Source: Thiomicrorhabdus sp. (GTDB lineage Bacteria; Pseudomonadota; Gammaproteobacteria; Thiomicrospirales; Thiomicrospiraceae). Taken from it: a stretch of 64,000 nucleotides of DNA. A model generated the notes under the pieces. The model was not told the origin of the DNA and searched no databases. It saw only the letters and a program-made list of their open reading frames with translations. Location of the stretch: positions 1,880,985 to 1,944,984 of the forward strand of contig NZ_OY759719.1 in the NCBI RefSeq assembly GCF_963662555.1. Reading direction: 5' to 3'. Made by a program: the position numbers and the translations under genes. Below are positions 48,481 to 57,684 of this stretch, piece by piece. How positions within the stretch are numbered: the stretch's first letter is position 1; the number at the start of each line of letters is the position of its first letter.

Positions 48481-49056
48481 ATGCAAGAATACATTCTTAT
48501 TTTGATTAGCACTGTCTTAGTCAATAACTTCGTATTAGTGAAGTTTTTAGGCTTATGCCCGTTTATGGGTGTTTCTAAAAAGACCGATGCTGCTTTAGGA
48601 ATGGGCTTAGCTACCACTTTTGTATTAACATTAAGTTCTGTTTTGAGTTACATCATTTTCACTTATTTACTAGAACCTTTTGGTTTAGAGTATCTACAAA
48701 CAATCGCTTTTATTTTAGCTATTGCCGCTGTGGTTGGCTTTACTGAAATGGCGATTCATAAAACCAGCCCCGCTCTTTATCAAGTATTAGGGATCTACCT
48801 ACCGCTTATCACCACTAACTGTGCAGTACTGGGTGTTGCCTTATTGAATGTTGGTGAAAAAAATGACTTTATTGCCTCTGCCGTTTATGGTTTTGGGGCT
48901 GCCGTTGGCTTTACTTTAGTAATGGTTTTGTTTGCCTCAATTCGCGAGCGTATTGATGTCGCTGATGTTCCTGGCCCATTTAAAGGTGCTCCAATCGCCT
49001 TAATTACCGCTGGCCTAATGTCGATGGCATTTATGGGCTTTGGCGGATTGGTGTAG
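48481..49056 (+). CDS. rnfA: Rnf complex subunit A
   Basis: 191 aa integral membrane subunit with six helices. [19 protein letters not shown] and the paired [13 protein letters not shown] carry the conserved cysteines that hold an intramembrane iron-sulfur cluster. The Rnf complex moves electrons between ferredoxin and NAD with ion pumping, or supplies reductant for SoxR reduction in non-fixing species. First gene of rnfABCDGE-nth. Confidence 0.97.
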   Translation: MQEYILILISTVLVNNFVLVKFLGLCPFMGVSKKTDAALGMGLATTFVLTLSSVLSYIIFTYLLEPFGLEYLQTIAFILAIAAVVGFTEMAIHKTSPALYQVLGIYLPLITTNCAVLGVALLNVGEKNDFIASAVYGFGAAVGFTLVMVLFASIRERIDVADVPGPFKGAPIALITAGLMSMAFMGFGGLV

Positions 49057-49066
49057 AGGATATTTG

Positions 49067-49627
49067 ATGTTAGAAGCCATTCTTATTTTCGTTGGTCTAG
49101 CCATTTTATTCGGTTTATTGCTTGGTTATGCTTCAGTTAAATTTAAGGTTGAAGGCAATCCAACCGCTGAACGCATTGACAAAATCCTTCCACAAACACA
49201 ATGCGGTCAATGTGGGTTTCCTGGTTGTAAACCTTATGCTGAAGCTCTAGCTAAAGGTGAAACTGAGGTAAATCTTTGTATTCCCGGTGGCACTGAAGTG
49301 ATGATTCAAATCTCCGAAATCACCGGGCTAGAACCCAAAGAGATGGAAGTGGTAGAAGAGGAAGACAAACCTAAAGAAGTTGCCAAAATAAATGAGGATC
49401 TTTGTATTGGTTGTGTTCTATGTATTAAAGAATGCCCTGTTGATGCCATTTTAGGTGCAACAAAATTAATGCATACCGTGATTGAAAAAGAGTGTACTGG
49501 CTGCGAAAAATGTGTACCTGTTTGCCCAGTTGATTGTATTGAAATGGTACCTCTTGCCGTATCAACCAAAAACTGGAAATGGCCGGAACCTCAGCCTAAT
49601 TTAACAACACAAGGGAGTGAAAAGTAA
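49067..49627 (+). CDS. rnfB: Rnf complex subunit B (ferredoxin-like)
   Basis: 186 aa. It has an N-terminal membrane anchor ([20 protein letters not shown]), a four-cysteine cluster motif ([15 protein letters not shown]) and two 4Fe-4S ferredoxin motifs ([28 protein letters not shown]). The ATG at 49067 is chosen for its AGAGGA ribosome site; an upstream in-frame TTG overlaps rnfA. The stop overlaps the rnfC start as TAATG. Confidence 0.96.
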   Translation: MLEAILIFVGLAILFGLLLGYASVKFKVEGNPTAERIDKILPQTQCGQCGFPGCKPYAEALAKGETEVNLCIPGGTEVMIQISEITGLEPKEMEVVEEEDKPKEVAKINEDLCIGCVLCIKECPVDAILGATKLMHTVIEKECTGCEKCVPVCPVDCIEMVPLAVSTKNWKWPEPQPNLTTQGSEK

Positions 49628-52191
49628 TGTCTCTTTTTGCTCAGATTGTTAATGTAATCGCTCCCATTTACCCTCAGGCAAAACGTTGGTTACACCGCTT
49701 TAATGGTGGGATTTTCCCAGCATATAATAAAGAGCTCTCTTCTCGCCAACCAATTAGAGAAGCCATAATACCTAGTCGCTTAATTATGCCCTTGCAACAG
49801 CAAGTGGGTTTACCTGCTGATTTATTGGTAAAAGTTGGCGATAAAGTTAAAAAAAATCAATTAATTGCCCGCTCTTCTAAAGATGCCAGTAAAGCCTTGG
49901 TTGTGCCCATTCATGCTCCAACCTCTGGAGTGATTACCGCAATTGAAAAAGTGACACTACCTCACCCTTCTGGTTTAGAAGATATCGCCATCATTATTGA
50001 ACCTGATCACTTAAATACCACTATTGAAAATGCACTTAAGGTTTCAGGAAATAAACCCCAGTCACCGCAAGAGCTAAAAGACATTTTGCTGAATGCCGGA
50101 ATTGTCGGTATGGGTGGTGCAGGTTTTCCAACCTATGCAAAGATTCCTGCTGAAAAAGGCAAAATTCATACCTTAATGATTAACGGTGCAGAGTGTGAAC
50201 CTTTTATCACTTGTGATGATTTACTGATGCAAACCGAGGCTGAATCAATTATTCAAGGAGCAATCATTACCGCTAATGCTCTAGGTTCAACCAAAATTTT
50301 ATGCGGCATAGAAACCAATAAACCAGCCGCAATCAAAGCGATGAAAGCGGCTGCTAAAGATACGATTATCCAAATTATTGAGGTAGAAACCGTTTACCCA
50401 ATGGGTGGGCAAAAACAGCTTACCCAAGAGTTAACGGGCATTGAAATGCCACACAAGGCACACGCTGTTGATATCGGTATGTTAATGATGAATGTGGCAA
50501 CATTTTCAGCTATCAACAAGGCTGTCACTCTTGGAGAACCTCTGACATCAAGATTAGTTAGTGTTACAGGCTTGGGGTTACATCGTCCTTTTAATATTCG
50601 TGCTTTAATTGGTACCCCTTTTGCAGAGTTAGCACAAGCGGCTGAACCCAAAATAGATCTCAACTATCCTTTAGTCATGGGTGGCCCAATGATGGGATTT
50701 GCCGTTAAATCTAACCAAGTACCTGTACTCAAAACCACCAACTGCATTTTAGCTAATCCACCAGAACCTACAGAAATGCAAATGCCGTGCATTCGTTGTG
50801 GTGAGTGCATGGATGCCTGCCCTATCAACCTTTTACCTCAGCAGATGTACTGGCATAGCCAAGCACATGAGTTTGATAAAGTTGAAAAGCTCAATATTTT
50901 TGATTGTATAGAATGTGGCTGTTGTAGCTATGTATGCCCAAGTCATATTCCACTTGTTCAATATTATCGAAACGCTAAATCAGAAATTAAAGAGATTCAT
51001 GCCGAAGAAAAAGCAGTTGAACTTGCTAAACAACGCCATGAATTTAAATTGGCACGTATTGAGCGTGAAAAACAAGAACGAGAAGAACGTCTCAGAGCTA
51101 AAAAAGAAGCGGTTAAAAAACAAGCCGCAAGTCAAAATACGACTGAAGATAATTCAAAAACCACGAAACCTGCTAGCTCAGCGGCGGCGGCCGCTGCGGC
51201 AAAAGCTGCTGCTGCCAAACGAGCCGCCGCAAAAGCTAATGCTAATACTTCAACGTCTCAGCAAAATACACAAGAAGATAATATTCCTCCAGCTCGCAGA
51301 AAAGCGATTGAAGCGGCCAAACAAGCCACTGAAAAAGCGGATGGTGCTAAAAACCCTAAAGATGCTGCTAAAAATGCAGCTATGGCCGCGGCTAAAAAAC
51401 GTGCTCAAGAAAAAGCTGCAGCAAAATCATTGGAAGGTAAAAATGTTAATTCTTCCGAGTTAACTCCAGAGTTAAAGCCTAAACCAACTCCAGATGAATC
51501 AACTAAAGCGGATCCCAAACAGGCCGCTAAAGCTGCAGCTATGGCCGCAGCGAAAAAACGTGCTCAAGCAAAAGCGAATAACGAAGCCGAACCCGATCAA
51601 AGCAAAGCGACAACCGAAGCGACAACCGAAGCGACAAACGAAGCGACAAACGAAACTCCAAATGAAGCCGTAAAAGAAGCTCAGCATGATGCCAAACAAG
51701 CCGCTAAGGCTGCGGCAATGGCTGCAGCCAGAAAACGTGCTCAGTCTAAAAAAGCAATCATACAAACTTTAGAAGTTCCCCCTATTGAAAGCAAACAAGT
51801 TGATGATCAAGAGATGGAACTTCAAGCTGAACAAGTAGTTCATAAAAAAGAGTTGTCCGAAAATATAGCAACAGACCTAACTCAAAATACTGAAGACACT
51901 GCCGCTTCAAAAAAAGAAGCGGCTCGTAAAGCAGCAATGAAAGCAGCTCGTGCTGCTGCTAAAAAACGTAATTCAGCAAATACATCAGTAAGTAAGCAAT
52001 CTGAACAACTTAACCAAGACAATTCATCAAGTTCAGAGAGCATTGAGCCTGCGGAGGATCAGGCAAACAAACCATCGCCTGAAGACAAAAAACGCAAAGC
52101 AATGGAAATGGCTAAACAAAAAGCGGCAGAACGTGCGGCACAAAAACAAGCTGAAAAGCTTGCATCAGAAACTCCTGAGGAGACTAAATAA
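49627..52191 (+). CDS. rnfC: Rnf complex subunit C with long Ala/Lys-rich repeat tail
   Basis: 854 aa. Residues 1-450 are the NADH/FMN-binding Rnf-C core with the glycine loop GMGGAGFPTYAKI and two 4Fe-4S motifs (CIRCGECMDACPINLL, CIECGCCSYVCPSHIP). From about residue 460 the protein is a charged helical tail in which the unit KQAAKAAAMAAAKKRAQ recurs about four times (near residues 578, 631, 688 and 761). Such tails occur in gammaproteobacterial RnfC/RsxC and vary in length. A 12-bp DNA repeat (51607-51654) lies in the tail. Confidence 0.95.
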   Translation: MSLFAQIVNVIAPIYPQAKRWLHRFNGGIFPAYNKELSSRQPIREAIIPSRLIMPLQQQVGLPADLLVKVGDKVKKNQLIARSSKDASKALVVPIHAPTSGVITAIEKVTLPHPSGLEDIAIIIEPDHLNTTIENALKVSGNKPQSPQELKDILLNAGIVGMGGAGFPTYAKIPAEKGKIHTLMINGAECEPFITCDDLLMQTEAESIIQGAIITANALGSTKILCGIETNKPAAIKAMKAAAKDTIIQIIEVETVYPMGGQKQLTQELTGIEMPHKAHAVDIGMLMMNVATFSAINKAVTLGEPLTSRLVSVTGLGLHRPFNIRALIGTPFAELAQAAEPKIDLNYPLVMGGPMMGFAVKSNQVPVLKTTNCILANPPEPTEMQMPCIRCGECMDACPINLLPQQMYWHSQAHEFDKVEKLNIFDCIECGCCSYVCPSHIPLVQYYRNAKSEIKEIHAEEKAVELAKQRHEFKLARIEREKQEREERLRAKKEAVKKQAASQNTTEDNSKTTKPASSAAAAAAAKAAAAKRAAAKANANTSTSQQNTQEDNIPPARRKAIEAAKQATEKADGAKNPKDAAKNAAMAAAKKRAQEKAAAKSLEGKNVNSSELTPELKPKPTPDESTKADPKQAAKAAAMAAAKKRAQAKANNEAEPDQSKATTEATTEATNEATNETPNEAVKEAQHDAKQAAKAAAMAAARKRAQSKKAIIQTLEVPPIESKQVDDQEMELQAEQVVHKKELSENIATDLTQNTEDTAASKKEAARKAAMKAARAAAKKRNSANTSVSKQSEQLNQDNSSSSESIEPAEDQANKPSPEDKKRKAMEMAKQKAAERAAQKQAEKLASETPEETK
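51607..51654. repeat. 12-bp tandem repeat (four units) inside rnfC
   Basis: GCGACAACCGAA twice, then GCGACAAACGAA twice, encoding Ala-Thr-Thr-Glu and Ala-Thr-Asn-Glu. A change in unit number would keep the frame. Confidence 0.92.
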
Positions 52192-53226
52192 GTGAACTCA
52201 AACCACCTCAGTTCATCGCCTTTTACTCATAACAACCAAAGTGTACGCAAAGTGATGTTGCAAGTGCAGATTGCAGCTCTACCGGCTTTACTCACACATA
52301 TTTATCTTTTTGGCTTTGGTATTGTGGTGCAATGGCTGTTAGCCGTTGCCACCATGCTTGTGGTGGAATATGTGATGCTTCGTTTACGTGGCAGACCAAT
52401 CCTGCCTTATATAACCGATATGAGTGCCTTAATTACCATAACTGGTTTAGTTTTTTGTATTCCACCAGAAGCCCCATGGTGGGTTATTGTTTCTGGAAGT
52501 GCCTTTGCCTTAATTTTTGGTAAGCATCTCTATGGTGGACTTGGCTATAACCCTTTTAACCCAGCTATGTTGGGCTACGCCTTTCTGTTAATTTCTTTTC
52601 CAATCCAAATGACTCAATGGACCTTACCTGTGAGTTTAAGCGGTCATGCTTTAAGTTTTTGGGAATCTGCCTATTATATTTTTACAGGCCACATACCAGG
52701 ACTTTCAATTGATGCATTAACGGGGGCAACGCCGCTAAATGAAGTTCGAACAGGATTGTCTCAAGGTAAATCGGTTATTGAAACCTTAAGCACTGAAGCA
52801 ACCAGCAATTTATGGGGCTTAACCAGTTGGGGCTGGGTAAATATCGCTTTTATCGTGGGTGGTGTATGGATGATGCTTACTCGTACCATTAGCTGGCAGT
52901 TTCCTGTAGGTTTTATAGGTACTCTTGCTTTAATCAGTTTTGTTTTTAACCAGATTGATCCTACAACCTATCCGCCAATGAGTTTTACCCTATTAACGGG
53001 TGGAACCATGTTAGCAGCATTTTTTATTATTACCGATCCTGTAACCGCCAGTACCACACCAAAAGGCAAACTCATTTATGCCTGCGGAATTGGGGTTTTA
53101 GTTTATGTCATTCGTAACTGGGGTGCCTTCCCAGATGGTATTGCTTTTGCGATTTTACTGATGAATATAGCGGTGCCACTTATTGACCAATACACGCAAC
53201 CACGTGTTTATGGCCACAAACGTTAG
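52192..53226 (+). CDS. rnfD: Rnf complex subunit D
   Basis: 344 aa membrane subunit with about nine helices. LTGATPLNEVRTG contains the threonine that carries covalent FMN in the family (S/TGATPL). The start is a GTG directly adjoining the rnfC stop (TAAGTG), so translation is coupled. Conserved HLYGGLGYNPFNPAMLGYAF is visible. Confidence 0.96.
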   Translation: MNSNHLSSSPFTHNNQSVRKVMLQVQIAALPALLTHIYLFGFGIVVQWLLAVATMLVVEYVMLRLRGRPILPYITDMSALITITGLVFCIPPEAPWWVIVSGSAFALIFGKHLYGGLGYNPFNPAMLGYAFLLISFPIQMTQWTLPVSLSGHALSFWESAYYIFTGHIPGLSIDALTGATPLNEVRTGLSQGKSVIETLSTEATSNLWGLTSWGWVNIAFIVGGVWMMLTRTISWQFPVGFIGTLALISFVFNQIDPTTYPPMSFTLLTGGTMLAAFFIITDPVTASTTPKGKLIYACGIGVLVYVIRNWGAFPDGIAFAILLMNIAVPLIDQYTQPRVYGHKR

Positions 53227-53231
53227 GAGCG

Positions 53232-53879
53232 ATGATGACGAATCCTAATCCTTCACAATCGTTGATTAAAACCATGTTCTCTTCAGCAGGTAAACTGACT
53301 TTTTTTGTGTTTATCAGCATTATTCTATTACTATCAATACGTTACGTGACTGCACCAGAAATACAACAAGCAGAAAGGCAAACCCTACTTAATACTTTTA
53401 GTGAAGTTTTGCCTAGTACTTATTATGACAATGACCCTTTAAAAAACACCAAAGTCATTACTGATCCAGCCTATTTAAAATTATTAGGCAGTTCTGAGCC
53501 AGTAACCTTTTACCGTGCTACTAAAAACAATCAACCTGCTGGTGCAATTTTTACTACTATTGCACCCAATGGTTATAGCGGTAAAATCTATGTACTGATT
53601 GGTGTTTTTCCAGATGGAAGAATCTCAGGTGTACGAATTATTAAACACACCGAAACACCAGGCCTGGGTGATAAAGTTGAAATTAATAAAAGTAAATGGG
53701 TGCTTGAATTTGATGGCCGCAATTTACGTGATGATAATGACCCTCGCTGGGCAGTTAAAAAAGACGGTGGCGATTTTGACCAGTTTACCGGTGCAACCAT
53801 TACCCCTCGTGCAGTCGTGGGAGCAATCAAAAATGCACTGATTGTGGTTAATGATTTAGGAGAACGATTATATGAGTAA
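53232..53879 (+). CDS. rnfG: Rnf complex subunit G
   Basis: 215 aa. It has one N-terminal membrane helix and a periplasmic FMN-binding domain ending in [15 protein letters not shown], whose second threonine is the covalent FMN site in homologs. An AGGAGCG ribosome site precedes the ATG. The near-palindrome ACCAGGCCTGGG (53658-53669) encodes Thr-Pro-Gly-Leu-Gly. Confidence 0.95.
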   Translation: MMTNPNPSQSLIKTMFSSAGKLTFFVFISIILLLSIRYVTAPEIQQAERQTLLNTFSEVLPSTYYDNDPLKNTKVITDPAYLKLLGSSEPVTFYRATKNNQPAGAIFTTIAPNGYSGKIYVLIGVFPDGRISGVRIIKHTETPGLGDKVEINKSKWVLEFDGRNLRDDNDPRWAVKKDGGDFDQFTGATITPRAVVGAIKNALIVVNDLGERLYE

Positions 53880-54597
53880 TGCTCAAACAGAACATAAATC
53901 GATCTGGCAAGATTACAAACTCATCATTGAAAACGGTCTCTGGAAAAATAACCAGGCATTAGTCGCTTTATTAGGCTTATGCCCTCTTTTAGCGGTGTCT
54001 AACAACGCGATTAATGGCTTTGGATTGGGTCTGGCGACTTTATTAGTTTTATTGTTGTCCAATGTTTTGGTTTCAGCGATAAGAAATCATGTATCTGATG
54101 AAATTCGTATCCCTGTATTTATTGCTATCATTGCCACAATGGTAACTATTATTGACTTAGTCATGAATGCCTACTTTCATACCTTACATGGTATTTTGGG
54201 TATCTTTATTCCATTAATTGTAACCAACTGTGCCATTTTAGGGCGTGCAGAGGCTTATGCTTCTAAGAACACCATGGATAAAGCGTTTGTTGATGGCTTA
54301 TTTATGGGCTTAGGTTTTTTAGCGGTGCTAGTATTACTTGGAAGCCTGCGTGAAATGATTGGTAATGGCACCTTATTTGACCAAGCCTATTTAATGTTTG
54401 GTGAATCTGCTCGCAGCTGGACTTTGCATTTTGGCGATAACTACCAAGGTGTTCTATTAGCGATCTTGCCTCCTGGTGCATTTATAGGTTTAGGTTTATT
54501 AATTGCCTTAAAAAATTGGGCCGATGCAAAAAAGGTAGCAAAACAACAAAACCAACTCGGTATTCAAGTTGCCGTTACTCCCATGCAAGCTAAATAA
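53872..54597 (+). CDS. rnfE: Rnf complex subunit E
   Basis: 241 aa membrane subunit related to Rnf[20 protein letters not shown] and [16 protein letters not shown] hold the cysteines for the shared intramembrane cluster. It starts 8 bases before the rnfG stop. Last Rnf gene before nth. Confidence 0.96.
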   Translation: MSNAQTEHKSIWQDYKLIIENGLWKNNQALVALLGLCPLLAVSNNAINGFGLGLATLLVLLLSNVLVSAIRNHVSDEIRIPVFIAIIATMVTIIDLVMNAYFHTLHGILGIFIPLIVTNCAILGRAEAYASKNTMDKAFVDGLFMGLGFLAVLVLLGSLREMIGNGTLFDQAYLMFGESARSWTLHFGDNYQGVLLAILPPGAFIGLGLLIALKNWADAKKVAKQQNQLGIQVAVTPMQAK

Positions 54598-54613
54598 AAA
54601 TTAGTCAGACTCT

Positions 54614-55246
54614 ATGAATAAAGCCAAACGTTTAGAAATTTTTGAAAGACTCAGTGAAGCAATCCCTGAGCCTGAAACAGAGCTAAATTACAGCACCCCT
54701 TTTGAACTGCTTATTGCGGTTATTTTGTCTGCTCAAGCGACCGACAAAGGGGTTAATATCGCTACTGACAAGCTGTTTCCGGTAGCCAATACCCCAGAAG
54801 CTATCTATGCGTTGGGAGAAGAAGGTTTAAAAGAGTACATAAAGACCATTGGGTTATTTAACACCAAAGGAGCCAATATTATCAAAACCTGCAAGATGTT
54901 AATTGACTTGCATGGTTCACAAGTGCCAGATAACCGTAAAGATTTAGAAGCGTTACCAGGTGTTGGCCGAAAAACCGCTAACGTGGTGCTTAACACCGCA
55001 TACGGTCAGCCAACAATGGCCGTTGATACTCACATCTTTCGGGTATCAAATCGTACCAAAATTGCCCCAGGCAAAAATGTTTTGGAAGTAGAAATGAAAT
55101 TGCTCAAAAATGTTCCAAAACAGTATCTTATTCCAGCACATCACTTACTGATTTTACATGGTCGTTATACCTGTGTAGCACGCAAACCTCGTTGCGGTGC
55201 TTGTTGTATTTATGACCTATGCGAATTTAAAGAAAAAACAGAATAA
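54614..55246 (+). CDS. nth: endonuclease III
   Basis: 210 aa DNA glycosylase/AP lyase for oxidised pyrimidines. The HhH motif LPGVGRKTANVVL with its catalytic lysine is followed by the catalytic aspartate in VDTHIFRV and the 4Fe-4S cysteine pattern C-X6-C-X2-C-X5-C at the C-terminus. It follows rnfE at 16 bp, the same order as in E. coli. Confidence 0.97.
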   Translation: MNKAKRLEIFERLSEAIPEPETELNYSTPFELLIAVILSAQATDKGVNIATDKLFPVANTPEAIYALGEEGLKEYIKTIGLFNTKGANIIKTCKMLIDLHGSQVPDNRKDLEALPGVGRKTANVVLNTAYGQPTMAVDTHIFRVSNRTKIAPGKNVLEVEMKLLKNVPKQYLIPAHHLLILHGRYTCVARKPRCGACCIYDLCEFKEKTE

Positions 55247-55339
55247 ACAAAAAACAAACTATACACAGAAAATTACCACATCCCACAGACAGATATACAG
55301 GCCTGGTAATTTATTGCAAAAACAAAACCAAGGTTTACT

Positions 55340-55771
55340 ATGTTTTATACCTCTGAAAGAGACAAGCTTAGACAATTTTATGTAGATACCTGGCAAAAGG
55401 CACGCCATGGTTTACCCATGGATGCCATGGAAACCATGGTGGCTAGAGTGATTGAATTACATCCTGAATATCACGCTATGCTAAGCAATGAAAAACATTT
55501 AGGTAATGAATACAAACCCGAAGATGGCGAAACCAATCCTTTTTTACATATGGGTATGCATCTAGGGCTACAAGAACAAGTTTCAATGGACCGCCCTGCT
55601 GGTATTCAAGCGGTTTACCAACAACTAGGTGAACGTTTAGGTGATGTTCATAAAACCGAACACGCCATGATGGACTGTTTAGCTGAGTCTTTATGGATCG
55701 CTCAACGTGATCAAGTTGAACCAAATGAACAAGCCTATTTACGCTGTTTACAGAATTTACTTTTTAAGTGA
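55340..55771 (+). CDS. DUF1841 family protein
   Basis: 143 aa soluble protein matching DUF1841: NPFLHMGMHLGLQEQVSMDR and HKTEHAMMDCLAESLW are the family signature. Function is unknown; histidines and acidic residues could bind metal. A degenerate palindrome (about 55297-55306, CAGGCCTGGT) lies in the spacer after nth. Confidence 0.87.
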   Translation: MFYTSERDKLRQFYVDTWQKARHGLPMDAMETMVARVIELHPEYHAMLSNEKHLGNEYKPEDGETNPFLHMGMHLGLQEQVSMDRPAGIQAVYQQLGERLGDVHKTEHAMMDCLAESLWIAQRDQVEPNEQAYLRCLQNLLFK

Positions 55772-55982
55772 GACCTTTACCTGAATTATGAACAAAAGAA
55801 AAATGTGAGAAAATTTATACTACTTGAGGCCTGAAACGCAGTTAATAGCTAGCTATTGACAAGTTTTAGAACGAAAAGCAGTGAAATTTTAGCCATTTTT
55901 ACTTGCTTATAATTCTGTGCAAAGGTCTCTAAATCTATTCTCAATTTTAGCTAGCCAATTTTTTAAGATTAAGGAATCATTT

Positions 55983-56909
55983 ATGTTTTATAACCACCTT
56001 AGCAACCAGAAACATTTTTCTGTTTTACCAGGCCTGTTAATTTTAATTATTGGATTTTTAAGCCTATTTTCTTTGCCTACTTATGCTGCAGACAACAATA
56101 TTTTTGTTAGTCCAAGTTGGTTAAAAAGTCATCAATCTAAAGTCAAAATCATAGATATGAGTGAGCGTGGTAATTATCAAAAATTTCATATTAAAGATGC
56201 TCTTTGGGTGAACTATGCTTGGCTAATCAAACCTCAAAATGGTGTCGAATTAAGTGGTGGGCCAAACTATATGGCCGATGTACTTTCTCAATTGGGCATT
56301 AAAAACAGTGACAACATTGTTATTTATGATGACATGGGAGGCTTACCTTCAAGTCGTCTTTATTGGGAACTTAAAAAGCTTAATCATGCCCAAGTGCACA
56401 TTTTAGACGGCGGTATTGTTAGTTGGGTTTTAGCTGGAAATCCGGTGACTCAAAAACGTCCTGTAGCTCCAAGCAAAACCCACTACCAGGCCCCTAAAAA
56501 AGATTTAACTAAATCCTTAACGGCTTATAAACAAGATGTTATTAATGCTAAAAAAGACAATGTGGTATTAATTGATGCACGTTCACAGGCCGAATATGTT
56601 GGTAACCCTAAACAAAAGCAGAGCGGGCATATTCCGGCTGCCTTATGGTTTGAATGGTCAAACGCGGTTAATTTAAGAGATGGTTACAAGCAATACCCAA
56701 AAGAGCAGCTATTACAAAAATTACGTGCCATTGGTGTTTATGATGTTAATCAACTAATTATTGTATATTGCAATACCGCACATAGAGCAGCCCGTAGCTT
56801 TACTATGTTAAAAAGCTTAGGCTTTAAAAAAGTAAAACTTTATGACGGCTCGATTCAAGAATATATGATGGATAAGTCTCTGCCTTTAAAACGAAGTGAC
56901 CGCCCTTAA
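55983..56909 (+). CDS. exported thiosulfate/3-mercaptopyruvate sulfurtransferase (tandem rhodanese)
   Basis: 308 aa from the ATG at 55983, which has AAGGA 8 bases before it; a GTG at 55917 is in frame but unlikely. A signal peptide (LLILIIGFLSLFSLPTYAAD) leads to two rhodanese domains. The first is inactive-looking (VIYDDMGGLPSSRLYW, no cysteine); the second has the active cysteine in IVYCNTAHRAARSF. It moves sulfane sulfur in the periplasm, consistent with a sulfur-oxidising lifestyle but not proof of one. A one-mismatch palindrome copy (about 56028-56039) codes for Leu-Pro-Gly-Leu within the signal peptide. Confidence 0.88.
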   Translation: MFYNHLSNQKHFSVLPGLLILIIGFLSLFSLPTYAADNNIFVSPSWLKSHQSKVKIIDMSERGNYQKFHIKDALWVNYAWLIKPQNGVELSGGPNYMADVLSQLGIKNSDNIVIYDDMGGLPSSRLYWELKKLNHAQVHILDGGIVSWVLAGNPVTQKRPVAPSKTHYQAPKKDLTKSLTAYKQDVINAKKDNVVLIDARSQAEYVGNPKQKQSGHIPAALWFEWSNAVNLRDGYKQYPKEQLLQKLRAIGVYDVNQLIIVYCNTAHRAARSFTMLKSLGFKKVKLYDGSIQEYMMDKSLPLKRSDRP

Positions 56910-56918
56910 ATAAATGGA

Positions 56919-56930
56919 ACCAGGCCTGGT
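56919..56930. repeat. iterated palindrome copy before the second RNase H gene
   Basis: Exact core between the rhodanese stop and the RNase H ATG, only 6 bases from that ATG, where a ribosome-binding site would be expected. AGG of the core may serve as a weak one. Confidence 0.9.
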
Positions 56931-56936
56931 AAATTG

Positions 56937-57590
56937 ATGCAGCAAGCAAAATTACATCATGCAGAACAGTCTAACTTGCAAAGCGATACTTGTGATGGAG
57001 CAAGCGATAGTATAGTAAACACAGCCCCATCTGATAACATTCATGATAATTATCATATCTACACTGATGGTGGTTATTTTGAAAAACTTGACGTTGGTGG
57101 CTGGGGTTTGGTTATTTTTAAAAATGACCAAGAAATTCTGCGTGATTCAGGCTGGCAAAAACAGACATCTAGCTTAGAGATGGAACTTTATGCGGCAAAA
57201 AAGGCTCTGGAACATATAAATGATATTAGTGATATTAAACAAAACTTTAACTATGATAACGATACTAAATATCAAGAAACCCGCCAATCTAACAAACGTC
57301 TAGATTCATCCTCAAAACTAACAAGCAGTTTTTCTATCACCTTATTTACTGACTCTAGAATTTTAATTGAAGGTCTCACAGAAAAATATGCCATGTGGTG
57401 TGCTAATCAGTGGCGTGTAAAATCGGGTAAAACCGTAGTTTATAAAGAACTTTGGCAAAGTCTTTCTAAATTAACTCAGCAACAAAAAGTTACCTTACGT
57501 TGGATTAAAGGACATAATGGCAACCTGGGTAATACGGTAGCTGATTCATTGGCTAGACAAGCTGTTATTAACAAAACGCAATTTTCTTAA
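56937..57590 (+). CDS. RNase H-like protein with internal insertion
   Basis: 217 aa. RNase HI fold with acidic residues in YTDGGYF, SSLEMELYAAKKALE, LFTDSRILIEGL and NTVADSLARQAV, and the WIKGHNGNLGN strand-turn. An Asn/Asp-rich insertion of about 40 residues (from DIKQNFNYDNDTK to SSKLTSSFS) separates the second helix and third strand. N-terminal 35 residues are non-conserved. It differs from the viroplasmin-type RNase H at 2.5 kb and may be a ribonuclease HI or a reverse-transcriptase-like RNase H. ATG at 56937 rather than the TTG at 56934. Confidence 0.82.
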   Translation: MQQAKLHHAEQSNLQSDTCDGASDSIVNTAPSDNIHDNYHIYTDGGYFEKLDVGGWGLVIFKNDQEILRDSGWQKQTSSLEMELYAAKKALEHINDISDIKQNFNYDNDTKYQETRQSNKRLDSSSKLTSSFSITLFTDSRILIEGLTEKYAMWCANQWRVKSGKTVVYKELWQSLSKLTQQQKVTLRWIKGHNGNLGNTVADSLARQAVINKTQFS

Positions 57591-57684
57591 AAATCTATGC
57601 AAATACAGCTTAATTCTTTTACATTTTAGCAAGACGAATTTGTTACAAATGGTGAGCAAATACCACTTCAATACTAAGTTGTGG

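Noticed and set aside
50915-51463. 182-aa plus-strand ORF inside rnfC
   Set aside because: It is a frame shadow of the Ala/Lys-rich tail; the rnfC frame carries the iron-sulfur motifs and continues through it.
51499-51765. Cys/Phe-rich minus-strand ORF opposite the rnfC tail
   Set aside because: Repetitive residues are the antisense of the repeated rnfC codons; there is no start context.
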